From the NCBI GenBank assembly GCA_963932465.1, contig OZ010791.1:151821915-151885914 (forward strand): a DNA stretch of 64,000 nt. Reading direction: 5' to 3'. The position numbers were made by a program, and so were the translations under genes. Of this stretch, positions 10,452-20,756 are shown in pieces. The DNA is from Maratus speciosus. Lineage: Eukaryota > Arthropoda > Arachnida > Araneae > Salticidae. The notes beneath the pieces were generated by a model. The model did not search any database. It had not been told where the DNA came from and saw nothing but the letters and a program-made list of their open reading frames with translations. Position 1 is the first letter of the stretch, and each line of letters begins with the position of its first letter.

Positions 10452-11480
10452 ATATATTTAATGCTAAAGTTAGACGAAATCGTTCCACTAAAAAAGTTTT
10501 ATAGTAGCAAAAACTATACATCGGAATTTAATAATTTTTAGTTCATTTTATACGTTATAATTTACCGGTGTGCAGAATTGATTTATTTTTTTAATTTGAC
10601 TCATTTTTCGAGGTTTTATATCTATTTTAAATTCAAATTTTCAGCAATTCTAGAGATATTTTTTACAGATTTCAGAAAATTGTACTAATTTAAACCGTTG
10701 CCAACAATATAAAAAGCGCAAGCAATAATGTTTGCTTCAAATTAAAAATTTATTTACACGTGACTATTATTAACAGGAAAAAAACTTTCAAATTAGAATT
10801 AAATAATTACGTATAAAAAGCAGGAACTTATTAAAAATTACGTCATAAAAAGTATACACGTGAATTTTAAAAGGAGAAAGGATATTGTAAAATAATAAGT
10901 TCATTAACATGCGTTAGAAGTCTTAGGAGAAATTACGTCATTTTTACGTCACATTATAGTTATTACATAAAATGAACACAAAATAATATTGCAAAAAAGT
11001 TTAAATTTAGAAATTGCGCTAGACATTTATTTGATATTTTGAGAATTAATTTAAAATGTCTCATTTAAAAGAACTTTCTTTTCGCTTTGTTAAAAAATAC
11101 CGGGAGACAAAGACTCTCTTTACTTAATTCCTTTTATATTAGCTTATTTTGAAATGTTGTTACACGTGTATACGTCATCAAGTTATTTTTATTTCGACGT
11201 TTTATTTGTGTTTTTATTAATGTTGTACGAATTTATTTGTTCTTTCGTTATTTAAAATAAAAATTATATCAATTTGTATAATTTGGCGAGTGGTTTGGCG
11301 ATTTATATAATTTGGCGAAATTGGTCGACAGGATAATCAAGTAGTACCGCAGCGGATTTGGCGTTAAAATTCCCCAATCAAAGAGAAATGAATAGAAATT
11401 CGTTTATAGGGAGATCGCCACTGTTTTTTAAATTATAATTCAATCTTTCGAAATCTTTTTAAAGCCGATCAAATTAGCGT
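10452..11480. other. Helitron interior, no gene
   Basis: AT-rich, stop-dense sequence in all frames. Several ACGTCA/TACGTCA-type words occur (for example near 10850, 10940 and 11175), but no open frame, repeat array or RNA structure was recognised. Confidence 0.6.
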
Positions 11481-11992
11481 GCATTTAGAGACTGCGGTGT
11501 CTGGAAGGGGGTTGGCGAGCGTAGCTCGTAGGGGGCCGAGCCCCCTAGTGTTATAAATAGAAAGTTGGATTATGTATTGCTTAATTTGTTTTTCTTTTTG
11601 AGTCACTAGTGCGCATGGTTGAACCACAAAAGCAGATTTCCTTTCCTTTAAATGATTTAATAAATTTCTAGGTTAAATGTAATTAATAACAGAAAATGGA
11701 GGGAGAGGAAAAAAATACCTTTTCCCTTCCGAAAGAAACATGATAGAAGAACGCGCGAAAAGCCGATACAGATACATTGGGCAAAGTTCACATACATGCC
11801 TAATGTAAGAACATCAACCGACAGCATTTTGGGTTGGGCACATACATGTACATGAAAGAATCCTGAAATGAAAGTAACAGAAATGGATTAAAAGAAAAAA
11901 TAGTCATTTAAAAGCCTGGAATATTATAAAAGTTTTTGTTTCAAAGATTCTCATATGTAACACCCCCGCTGAATCGCCGGAACAAAAAAAGT

Positions 11993-12427
11993 TTATAAGT
12001 TTAATATAGTTTTTCTGTGAAGCACGAATCGAGGCTTGGGCAGGGGTTTCGTCAGCAGATAGGCAGTCATTGCTGCAGTTTCAAGGTAAGTCATAGTTAT
12101 TACCCTTTCCTCGACAAGGTTTTTCAATAAATGATAACGAAGAGATATATGCTTGGTTCTTTGATGATGCTTGTCGCTTTCGGCGAGTTTAATGGAGGAC
12201 TGGTTGTCCTCAAACAGTTGTATAGGTAGTTCTTGCTCGAGGTCCAGTTCCTTCAGGAGTTGTAGAATCCAAATTGTCTCTTGTGCTGCACAAGCGGCAC
12301 CCACGTACTCTGACTCAGCTGAAGACATGGCAATCCAAGCCTGCCTTTTTGATGTCCACAGAAGCGGGTTATTTCCAATCATAAGTAGTATTCCTGACAC
12401 TGACTTTCTGTCAGTAGGATCATTTGC
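11993..12427 (-). pseudogene. Copia RNase H domain
   Basis: This degrades the RNA strand of the RNA-DNA hybrid during reverse transcription. The 135-codon open part begins just after a TGA and carries 'TSKRQAWIAMSSAESEY', 'FEDNQSSIKLAE' and 'KHISLRYHLL', with the conserved acidic residues of copia RNase H. It continues the frame of the reverse transcriptase (12428-13225) and is separated from it only by the in-frame stop at 12428-12430. There is no sign of a separate start, so this is the 3' part of pol. Confidence 0.9.
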
Positions 12428-13514
12428 TCAGTCTGAATCAGAATATGCCCTCAAGACAGGTTTCTCTAAATTAGTGTATGTTAATTTTAAGTCAATTGTA
12501 GTTTTAAGATATCTGATTGTTCGCTTAACAGCTTCCCAATTCTTAGCCCTTGGACTCTCGTTTCTGCGACTTAAAATATTCACGGCGGCACTAATATCTG
12601 GCCTAGATACAGTCGCGATGTATAGTAGAGCTCCTACGGCTTGTCTATAATTCGTATTATTCGGAAGGAGATTTTCATTATCCGCTAATTTAACGTATCC
12701 TGGTTCCATTGGTATATTAGTTGGTTTCGAGTTTTCTAAGCCGAATTTGATTATCAAATCATTAATTTTATTAATTTGATCAAGCGTCATGGTATTTTTG
12801 TCAGGCCGATTTATATTTATCCCTAGATAATATTTTGCTTCACCTAAGTCAGTTACAGGGTATTCTTTGTTTAATTCGTTTACAAGTTTATTAATGTTCT
12901 CATCTTCCCCAGCTATGAGGAGATCGTCTACATAAACGATTACGTAATTCGCTGTGTTATTGGTTGTTTGTTTATATAAACATTTATCGATCCTACTTTG
13001 GTGAAAACCTAATTTAGATAAGGATTTATTTAATGTCAGGTTCCACGCTCTGGCGGCCTGCTTCAAAGCATAAATGGCCTTTTTGAGTCTGCATACCTTA
13101 TGCTCCTCTCCCGGAACTGCATATCCTTCAGGCTGATGCATATACACATTTTCTTGCAATTCCCCGTGAAGGAAAACGGTCTTAATATCTACATATCTTA
13201 AGTTCAGATCCTTATACAATGCCATTGCTTAAAAACTTCTAATTGTCGTATGAGACGCGACTGGTACAAAGATCTCATCATAATCTACCCCATATTTTTG
13301 GGGGAAACCCTTTGCGACCAGCCTAGCCTTAAACTTTTCGACCCTGCAACAGCAAACCCCGGCTATTGTATTTAGATTTGAATGCCCACTTGCAACCGAT
13401 CACTTTCGTTCCTGGTGAGACTTCGACTAATTTCCATGTATCATTTTCGCGAAGGGAATTCATTTCTTCTAAAGTCGCCTCTATCCACTTTTCCTTTTCA
13501 ATCGGGTTTTGCAT
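12428..13514 (-). pseudogene. pol: Copia reverse transcriptase
   Basis: The RVT_2-type reverse transcriptase begins in the 13329-13514 segment ('EKEKWIEATLEEMNSL', 'VIGCKWAFK'). After a frameshifted stretch it continues at 13225-12428 ('MALYKDLNLRYVDIKTVFLHG', 'LKKAIYALKQAARAW'). The catalytic YVDD box is intact ('VIVYVDDLLIAGED'). The frame stops at TGA 12428-12430 after 'AYSDSD', where copia proteins normally have Trp, so a TGG-to-TGA change separates it from RNase H. Indels near 13226-13340 remove continuity with the upstream part. Confidence 0.92.
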
Positions 13515-14904
13515 ATTTTTTATATCGTCCCAACTTTTCGGATCTTCTACTTTAACGTTATTTGTTAAGAACGCAAACCTATCGGGAGGAACTCCTCTGT
13601 TCGGTCTTTTTGATCTACGCGGGACGTTCTGTGTTGTATCCGAATTTGCATTTTGATTTTGCGTTGTATCTTCGGCACTGTCAATATTATCCTCGATTAA
13701 TTGTAATTTCGGAACCGGATTTTCAGAATTCGGTATTTCATTAGTTTTATTTGATATGCTGTCCTCAGTTATGTTTTTACTTTTAGCCTCCAGAAATTTT
13801 ATGGTTCTACTTATTACGATTTTCTTACCGTCCGTACAAATTCTGTAGCCCTTACTCCTATTGTCGTAACCTACGAATATCCCCCTATGGCTGTATTATC
13901 CAATTTTCTTCTATGAGTCTTTAACACATAAGCAGAGGCGCGACAACCGATGGTTTTAATATTTAAAAGATCTGGTTTGCGACCAGTCCATTTTTCGTAG
14001 GGAGTCAGTCGTTGGATGAAGTCGGTATGCGATTTTGTATGTAAGTTGCGGTGCAGACGGCTTCGCCTCAGAATGAGTTAGGTAAACCACTGTCTTTAAG
14101 TAGGCAGCGAGCCATCTCCATCATGATACGGTTCTTACGCTCCGCAACCCCATTTTGAGGCGCGGAATACGGAGCAGTAAGTTGATGGTTAATTCCCTCA
14201 TTTTTTAGATAATTTTCAATTTCCTCCCCTGTGTATTCCCCTCCGTTGTCGGTACGGATAGCACGCACCTTCCTGCCAAATTTATTCGCGGTCATTGCAA
14301 CATACTCTTTAAATTTAGGAAAAACTTCATCTTTGGTTCTCAGTAAGTACGTTATGGTAAACCAGCTAAAATCATCAACAAAAGACAAAAAATAATATTT
14401 TCCGCCAACCGTCGCTGTTTGCTTAGGCCCACATAAATCGGAGTGCACTAATTCTGTGGGCTTTGTAGCTCGAAAACTAGCGGCTTCGGGGTATGGATCA
14501 CTAGTGAGTTTAGAAATTATGCATGTTTCGCATGTATCACCGTGTTTACATTTGTCAATTTTAATTCCTAACGCCATATCATTATTTACTAATTCCTTAA
14601 TATGATTAACGTTTCTGTGGCCTAATCTCCTATGCCACTTGTGTAGACAATTTTTATTTTCGCATTCATTTATAATATTTACATTGTGAGACATATTTTG
14701 TTCTATTTTACATTCATATAAATTATTGTTTACATAGTCCTCGAGGTACGTAACACCTTCGTGAGTTATCTTGCAAGATTGTTTTTCAAATATGGCTTTA
14801 CAACCATTTTCAGTAGCCCTTTTTATAGAAATTAAATTTGTTTCAATTTCGGGTACATACAATACATTCTTTAGTGTTATCGTTCTGTGTGCATTATCCG
14901 ACAT
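13515..14904 (-). pseudogene. Copia integrase
   Basis: Integrase joins the cDNA to host DNA. The 278-codon frame (14904-14068) includes the GAG-pre-integrase zinc-binding part ('WHRRLGH', 'CETCIISK') and the catalytic core: Asp in 'ELVHSDLCGP', Asp in 'IRTDNGGEY' and Glu in 'NGVAERKNR'. It ends at TGA 14068-14070 inside 'LPNSF', where Trp is usual. Homology continues in other frames: 'GEAVCTATYIQNRIP', then 'PYEKWTGRKPDL', then a linker rich in Asn/Ser/Thr up to the reverse transcriptase. At least one nonsense and two frameshift lesions are visible. Confidence 0.92.
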
Positions 14905-14966
14905 TAATGTATTTCATTTTATAGTCCCGTAACCCTCAGAGCAAAGCTCTTCACCGTTTGCGATTG

Positions 14967-15912
14967 TTACGCTAGAAGCACTGTTATGAAAATCATTAAA
15001 CTTGTTTTTTTATTACAAATATGAGTTGAAGACCCTGAATCAATCACCCAGAGATCTTTTACATTATCCCCAACAAAAAATGTAACATTTCTATCATTAG
15101 GTGTTTCTTTTTCAAAATTCCTATTTTTGTTAGTATTCGCATACGCGCTGCCTTGAGAACATATAGCCAATTTTTGTGACTGGTTGGGAAAACGATTAGG
15201 GCGTTGGTACTGCTTAGGATTATTTTTATTTTCATTTTTCAAGGTCCCAACAATCATCAATGTTGTGAGAGTTCTTTTTGCGGTACCGGCAGAATTTATT
15301 TTGTTTGTTTTTATGGAATTTCACCACCTTTAATGCGGAGTGACTGTTCTCACTTTCGCGGTTATTTTCAACTCTTCGAATGTTCGTCTATTAATTTAGT
15401 GCGAATAAAACTAGCACTAAGGTCCCTTGCCTCCAAAGCGGTAATGAGACCGTCATAACTGGAAGAGAGAGAGCAGAGCATTAAAGCAGCAAGGTGTTGA
15501 TTACTTACATTTTCACCGATAGCTGCTAGCTTATCGCGAGTTTCATAAATTTTGGTAAGGTGATCAACCATATTACCACCTTCGTTTAATTTTATGGAAT
15601 AAAGTTTTCTTAGAAGAAATAGTTTACTACTTAGATTAGAACGTTCACAAACTTCCTTTAAAGCAAGCCAACATCTCGCGCGCTTTCTAAATTCTTCACC
15701 TTTGTAATCTGATCATCATCGATCAACAAATTTATAATGGCACGCGCTTTCCTATTTTTGTTTCTGAAATCATCTATCATTGGATCGGGCGGGTCCTGAC
15801 TGATAGCACTATAGAGGTCCTCCTTCTGTAAATACATCTCTAATCTGAACTTCCAAACATTATAATTGCTTGCGTTCAGTTTTTCTATCACAGTATCCTT
15901 TAAGATACTCAT
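14967..15912 (-). pseudogene. gag: Copia gag and protease
   Basis: Gag starts at ATG 15912 with 'MSILKDTVIEKLNASNYNVW', typical of the copia gag N-terminus, and proceeds to 'MVDHLTKIYETRDKLAAIGE' (15571-15368) after a frameshift. The zinc knuckle near 15265-15310 is damaged: C-RY-R-KKNS-H-NIDD-C, with Arg for the second Cys. The protease part (15260-14967) has 'LWVIDSGSSTHIC', containing the Asp-Ser-Gly active site. Frame changes separate all three parts. The ATG lies about 290 bp inside the 5' LTR on the minus strand. Confidence 0.9.
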
Positions 15913-16196
15913 TTTTCCTATATAGACTACGATCTTATATATATATAAATATTATGTCAATATTCAAATTATATGAGTAAAAAGGTTTTAAATAATGATG
16001 TTTCAATAGTATCGTTAAGTTGCTTATGCTTTTTTTAGGCATAGCAAAAATACTTATTATAAAACTTCTTTCTAGAGTTTCATATGATATCAAATTCTAT
16101 ATTTCAAACATTTTCAGATACTATTCTTAAAGAGTAAAGTAGCAATAATTTTCCAATTTTCCTCTGTAGCAATGCGACAAATCACGTCACATAATC

Positions 16197-16784
16197 TGAT
16201 ATTAAGGAGTGACCTCTTTGAATATTATATACTCTAATATATCATTTTCTCAAAATTAGAAAAAAGAGATAAGGAATTTCTCTTACCTCAGAATGTCGCA
16301 GGGTCCGCCCCGATCCTTGGTTGAACTTCTTCATTGAAGACATCTGCATATTTCACAAGAAAATACCTATAGTGTTATAAATAGAAAGTTGGATTATGTG
16401 TTGCTTAATTTTTTTTTCTTTTGAGTCACTAGTGTGCATGGTTGAACCACAAAAGCAGATTTCCTTTCCTTTAAATGATTTAATAAATTTTTAGGTTAAA
16501 TGTAATTAATAACAGAAAATGGAGGGTGAGGAAAAAAACTCCTCTTCCCTTCCGAAAGAAACATGATAGAAGAACGCGCGAAACGCCGATACAGATACAT
16601 TGGGCAAAGTCCACATACATGCCCAATGTAGGAACATCAACCGCAGCATTTTGGGTTGGGCACATACATGTACATGAAAGAATCCTGAAATGAAAGTAAC
16701 AGAAATGGATTAAAAGAAAAGATAGTAATTTAAAAGTCTGGGATATTATAAAAGTTTTTGTTTCAAAGATTCTCATATGTAACA
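16197..16784 (-). repeat. Copia 5' LTR
   Basis: The intact 588-bp LTR reads, on the minus strand, from TGTTACATATGAGAATC (16784) to CTTAATATCA (16197). It is uninterrupted and so serves as the empty-site reference for the Helitron insertion in the sister LTR. AAAAA at 16785-16789 is the right half of the target duplication. I could not identify a convincing standard primer-binding site just inside; the minus-strand sequence there begins GATTATGTGACG. Confidence 0.92.
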
Positions 16785-17550
16785 AAAAAGATCCGGTACT
16801 TTCCAGAATTTCTTTGATGATTTTAAATGGTTGGCCTGCCAAAATGACTGACAGTAAATTTCAAACCATACCTTAGTCGTCGTATTGAATTAAGTGAACC
16901 ACTCCAAAATGAAGTTCTCGTCCTCCTTCATAATGGGCACCCCGCGCATAGTTAGAATGAAAGATCTTGCAAGCAGCTGTGTGTGGTGGCCCAAAATGGA
17001 TAGTGCATTGAAAATGCAGTAAAAACCTGCAGTTTGTGCCAAGAGAATCAAAAAGCATCTGACAAAGCTCCAATACAGCCTTGGGAATGGACAGAAAAGC
17101 CGTAGTTTCGCCTTCGCATAGATTTAGCTGGTCCTTTCCAAGGGAAAACATTCTTCATTTTAGTGTAGTCTCACTCCAAGTGGCTGGAGGTTGTACCAGT
17201 TTCCTCCATGTCGTCTTCGGCTGCCATTGACAACCTCAGATCTATATTTCCCACTCATGGACTCCGAGATTCAATCGCATCGGATAACGGTAAAACAGAT
17301 CCTCTGAATTTCAAGAATTTTTAGCACAGAACCAGATTCGACCTATTTTCGTAGTTCCCTATCTCCCCTCCTCTAATGTCCAGGCTGAGAGAATGGTGGC
17401 TACAACTAAACAAGCTTTGAAAAGTATAATTCAAGGTAACTGGAAGACTCGTCTAGCTAGCATACTTTGCCGTGTACAACTACCGGTAAATCGCCGACAG
17501 AAGTTTTAATGAACAGGCGGTTGACATCGCTCTTGGATAAATTGCACTCT
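16785..17550 (+). pseudogene. Gypsy integrase, catalytic part
   Basis: Pol resumes right after the copia insertion with 'DPVLSRISLMILNGWP', the spacer between RNase H and integrase. Multiple frames then carry the zinc-binding region (16880-17060, 'LHNGHP') and the core: 'IDLAGPFQGKTFFILV', 'LRSIFPTHGL', 'SIASDNG', 'PYLPSSNVQAERMV' and 'TKQALKSIIQGNW'. The Asp, Asp and Glu positions are recognisable, but stops and frameshifts recur every 50-100 bp. A family A MITE ends this segment at 17555. Confidence 0.88.
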
Positions 17551-17554
17551 GATC

Positions 17555-17981
17555 TTAAGGTTGTTCTTAACTGCTCAGCTGAACAAGCACAAAACGTTCT
17601 GACACATTTACAAATTCATTTTTAAAGGAAAGATATACAATTGGAAAGCCTGGCCATGGAAGCGATTTAGAATTGAACTGTTTTTCCATTTTTTGATAAA
17701 TAAATTACTTATTGAGTTATAAGCAATATCGATCACGTGACAAACCCGTTTTTCGCCCGCTCTTGAGTGATTTTTCTACTTTCGCGCGGAAATTCGGCTC
17801 AAAAGGTCCACTTTGACATTATTTTTTGAAAGATCTATTGCGTTTGCAAAAAAAAATGGAAAAACAGCTCGATGACATAGTTTCTGAACAACAACACCAG
17901 TTAGTTTCATGCATTTTCGAACAAAAATAAATTAAAACTTATGTCAGGAAGTTGCCCTTTTGGATTTGAGAACAGCCTTAA
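17555..17981 (-). mobile_element. Family A TTAA MITE in gypsy integrase
   Basis: A full 427-bp reverse-orientation copy begins TTAAGGTTGTTCTTAA and ends TTTGAGAACAGCCTTAA. Gypsy integrase homology is continuous on either side. Collapsing one TTAA gives an uninterrupted frame from 'LDKLHSDL' into 'EMKSKKRKLAEVDKS', which shows directly that TTAA is the duplicated target. CACGTG is at 17734-17739. This MITE is younger than the gypsy insertion. Confidence 0.9.
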
Positions 17982-17989
17982 TAAAGAGA

Positions 17990-18414
17990 TGAAATCCAAG
18001 AAAAGAAAACTGGCTGAGGTAGACAAAAGTTAATGTCTACGTCAATTTCAAATGGACGATCCCGTGTACATTCTTAATTACAGTTCAGGTCCTGCTTGGA
18101 CTCCAGCAAAAGTTGTAGAAACAACAGGACCAGTCTCCTACAAAACTCAAGATTTAGGGGATGGTATTATCCACAGACGTCATGTTGATCAGGTTCGCGA
18201 CCGTGTACAAGATGCGGAAACGTCAACAGAGCCTTCTGTGAGTACACCTTCGCCATCTCCAAAGGAGGTTCCAGTGCGACTTGATTCACCAACAGTCGCC
18301 GATCCTGGGTGTGGGGATGATACCGAGCTTGTAGATGAGGAACCTATACTACGACGTTCTGAACGTCTCCGATCCACTCCAAAACATTTGAGTGACTATC
18401 TACTCTGTTTCTAG
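17990..18414 (+). pseudogene. Gypsy integrase C-terminal tail
   Basis: The end of pol begins with 'EMKSKKRKLAEVDKS', then one stop. The open frame 18052-18414 starts 'MDDPVYILNYSSGPAWTPAK' and has a small beta-barrel-like segment ('KVVETTGPVSYKTQ', 'RRHVDQVRDR'), as in the chromatin or DNA-binding C-terminal domain of gypsy integrases. A Pro/Ser/Thr-rich linker and 'LRRSERLRSTPKHLSDYL' follow. The stop codon directly precedes the polypurine tract. Confidence 0.88.
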
Positions 18415-18426
18415 GGGGAAATGGAG
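18415..18426 (+). promoter_or_regulatory. Gypsy polypurine tract
   Basis: GGGGAAATGGAG lies immediately before the 3' LTR. A purine run here is where plus-strand DNA synthesis is primed. It has one T interruption. Confidence 0.8.
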
Positions 18427-18632
18427 TGTTATGTATTGACCATGCCGTGAGAGGGCATTTAACATTGACTTTAACTTGGACTAATACAAGGACTACAACT
18501 TCCACTTTTATTCGGGTTCTGATGTATGTTGTTCGATGTTGTTCCATGTAAAGTATCGCGATGTGCCGTTTAATAAATGTTCTTTAATTATATACCGGCT
18601 TCTTTCTACGGGTCCAAACACAAAATATGACA
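18427..18632 (+). repeat. Gypsy 3' LTR
   Basis: The 206-bp partner of the 6610-6813 LTR begins TGTTATGTATTGACC and ends AATATGACA. GTGAT at 18633-18637 completes the target duplication. AATAAA near 18571 is conserved in both LTRs. Confidence 0.93.
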
Positions 18633-18637
18633 GTGAT

Positions 18638-19090
18638 TATTCCACAAAACTAGTGTAGATAGTAAAGGAAGATATTTTATAATACTGGAATTCATTTTTA
18701 TGCCTACAGTAAATCCTGGTTTTTTAGTTCCTAAAACAACGTGACACATATCACTATGACATTAAAGTACCTCAACTGTAATAATTTGTAATGCTACAAC
18801 AACAGTAAAATCTGGGGAAATGAAATCAGTCTATAATGGGATATTGTCTTAAATAAAAAAAACTACATGGTTCCAACAGAAAGAATACCAACAGTTATAT
18901 CTGCTAAGATGTAAACCTGTATAAAGCGGAATTATTTCCGCTTCCTTTCGATTTTTTTCACAAGTTTTAATGAATAAATATTTGACAAAGATGGTTATAT
19001 ATTTCAATATTGCGTATTTTACTGTTAAACATTTTAAATTTAAAAATAAGTCCGCTAATAGAAACTTTCATAAATTTCTCTTTGTAAATT
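18638..19090. other. hAT-like element interior, no gene
   Basis: AT-rich sequence between the gypsy element and the right end of the enclosing hAT-like element. No open frame with recognisable content was seen. Confidence 0.5.
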
Positions 19091-19663
19091 TACTTTGCGG
19101 AAGAAGGAGGGGGGCGCTAAAATCCATGTTTGCCCCAGGTGAAAATATAGCTTGTTTCGGCTCTGGAAGGAGTGCACAAAGTAAAATGCTTTAGTAAAAC
19201 CCTTTAAAAAAATGAATATAGCATTTGAAGTGGTGTCTCTTCGTTTTGACACCCTAAGCAGAAATTGAAAAATGTCGCTCTGTTCCTTTTGGTACAATTA
19301 TTTTTTGTATTACTTTTGGGGCAATTGTTTTTTGGAACCAACCAGATACAGTATTAGAGAAAGGAGGCGAGCATGGGCGACTGCCCGTGATATATTAAAA
19401 AAAAAGCTCAGTCAGGGCGCCATGAATAGTACGGCTGCAGCAGTCCCTGCTTTTACCTTCTCAAATTACATTTCTCGTCCTTTTGCCATTTCTAGGTAGG
19501 TGACAACTGAAAAATGTCGCTCATGCCTTTTACTAAAATTAATTTTTATCCGGTCTCAAATGGCACGAGGTCGGTCAAATGTCAAAGACTAAAACCTAAG
19601 GGTTGAAATATATGCAAGATAGAATAGTAAACCCCTTTTTTAATGTTTTTTAAAGAATATAGC

Positions 19664-20344
19664 CGAGACCGAAACTAGGGGTGCAGAGGGGACATGTGTC
19701 TTAGGCGCCAGAACAAAGGAGAAGCGGGCGCCAAATGAATGTTTTGTTTGTCGTTTCGTACAAAATTGTATATATATATATGGAATACAAAGAAATTCAC
19801 AAGCTAATGTTAAATCTATGGGAGCGTTCTTTTCAAATTTCTCGCTTACATTTTAATATTTTAAAATGTTTTATTTTCTTAGGATAGTTTGTATTGATGT
19901 TTAGCATTGCTACACTTTTAGACTTCGAAACCGGTACCTAAAGTAAAAGTAACTTTATAAAAATAATCTGCAACCAAAATCGAAAAAGTAAACAGTAACT
20001 CGGTTAGAATTCAACCTCAGCTTTTCTAAGCTAAAAAACTCATTTAAAACTATTGATATGCAAGCGAGGAAATTTAAAAAGAACGTTCCCATACGTTTAG
20101 CATTAGCTTTTCAGTTTCTTCGCGTGACTAGTGTAGGCTCTTAACGCTCAAGCTAATGTTAATCCTATGGGAGCGTTGTTTACATATTTCTTGCTCTAAT
20201 TTTAATTATTAAATGGTTTTTATTTATTTATTTATTTTTCATAGGATACATGAGGTCGATAACTTTTATTGTGTGTGAGGAGATGTGGGGTGGGGGGCAA
20301 AGTCCATGTTTTTTCCGGGCGCAAAAAGGCTAGTTTCGACCTTG
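19664..20344. mobile_element. hAT-like repeat enclosing a family D palindrome
   Basis: The left end CGAGACCGAAACTAGG and right end GGCTAGTTTCGACCTTG are imperfect inverses and resemble the ends of the element at 6141. No matching 8-bp duplication was found (AATATAGC against AACGTACG), so the boundaries are uncertain. Inside, 19800-20125 forms an inverted repeat: GCTAATGTTAAATCTATGGG on the left and CCCATACGTTTAGCATTAGC on the right. Its core is shared with the family D element at 42877. Part of the left arm is duplicated again near 20150. Confidence 0.5.
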
Positions 20345-20756
20345 AACGTACGATTGATATTAAGGTTGTATTTATTGTGCAAATTATTAAAAACATTCAT
20401 CAGTCACTGTTTTAAAAGGATATGTGATTGTGTATTATACATGGGATTTTCAGATAAATTAATGTAAAATTTATATTCAAATACTTTAGGATTGTGATTT
20501 ATTGAGACTTTTACAAAACGATAAATGGCAGAGATTTTCAATTTTTTTTTCTTTTTTCTTAAAGATACAATCAAATTTTAAACTTTTTAGTATGTAGAAT
20601 TTCATCCACACACTCTTTTCCCAAAACAAAAAAGCTTTAGTTCTCAACCATTAATACGGTGCTCGCCAATCATTGATATTTGGTCGGTACTTGTAACTTC
20701 ATCGGTAGAAGAAAACTTTTCCCTAACTGCAAAGCTGGCGTCCAGTCACCCAAGTA

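Larger units (their letters stand above)
10040..11548 (+). mobile_element. Helitron-like non-autonomous element
   Basis: This sequence interrupts the copia LTR without any target duplication: removing it restores CCTATAG/TGTTATA exactly as in the sister LTR. It starts TCTCTCTATTCT and ends in a GC hairpin (GGGGGC-CGA-GCCCCC) merging into CTAG. A 5' TC, a 3' hairpin plus CTRR and no duplication are the Helitron signature. The insertion lies between G and T rather than the usual A and T; an alternative alignment sharing TAG would put it between A and T. There is no Rep/helicase frame in its 1.5 kb, so it is non-autonomous. Confidence 0.75.
9866..11962 (-). repeat. Copia 3' LTR, split in two
   Basis: The LTR occupies 9866-10039 (174 bp) and 11549-11962 (414 bp), totalling 588 bp, the same as the intact upstream LTR at 16197-16784. 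On the minus strand it begins TGTTACATATGAGAATC and ends CTCCTTAATATCA. Immediately upstream on that strand, CAGCGGGGG at 11963-11971 is a short polypurine tract, as required next to a 3' LTR. The two LTRs differ at scattered positions, for example around 9940-10010 against 16271-16340. Confidence 0.9.
9866..16784 (-). mobile_element. Ty1/copia element inserted in gypsy pol
   Basis: LTRs at 9866-11962 (split by a Helitron-like element) and 16197-16784 flank copia-order genes on the minus strand: gag, protease, integrase, reverse transcriptase, RNase H. The target duplication is AAAAA (9861-9865 and 16785-16789). The gypsy reading frame continues across it: it stops after 'SSATKK' on the left and resumes as 'DPVLSRISLMILNGWP' on the right, which proves the copia insertion is younger. 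The length is about 5.4 kb without the Helitron. Nonsense and frameshift lesions occur in every gene. Confidence 0.94.
6605..18637 (+). mobile_element. Ty3/gypsy provirus with nested insertions
   Basis: Two LTRs (6610-6813 and 18427-18632) flank gag-pol remnants on the plus strand. A perfect 5-bp target duplication, GTGAT, lies at 6605-6609 and 18633-18637, so both ends belong to one insertion. Order: LTR, primer-binding site, gag with zinc knuckle, protease, reverse transcriptase, RNase H, integrase, polypurine tract, LTR. Without its three insertions (copia 9866-16784, MITE 17555-17981 and the 8360-8740 insert) it is about 4.3 kb, normal for the group, with no env. Stops and frameshifts in every gene make it inactive. 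Confidence 0.93.
6141..19165. mobile_element. hAT-like element split by a gypsy provirus
   Basis: The left end is CAGGGCCGAAACTAAG at 6141. The right end at 19150-19165 reads CTTGTTTCGGCTCTG, its imperfect inverse. The 8 bp outside are GAAAGAGT (6133-6140) and GAAGGAGT (19166-19173), matching at 7 of 8. An 8-bp duplication with CAGGG-type ends is typical of hAT elements. Once the gypsy insertion (6610-18632 plus a 5-bp duplication) is removed, about 1.0 kb remains with no transposase frame. It is therefore a non-autonomous hAT copy and the outermost layer of the nest. Confidence 0.6.

Noticed and set aside
12171..12650. A 159-codon plus-strand frame across the copia region.
   Set aside because: It is the opposite strand of copia RNase H and reverse transcriptase, whose conserved motifs read on the minus strand.
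18189..18377. A Ser/Arg-rich minus-strand frame resembling an SR protein.
   Set aside because: It is the complement of the gypsy integrase tail, which is the supported coding strand.
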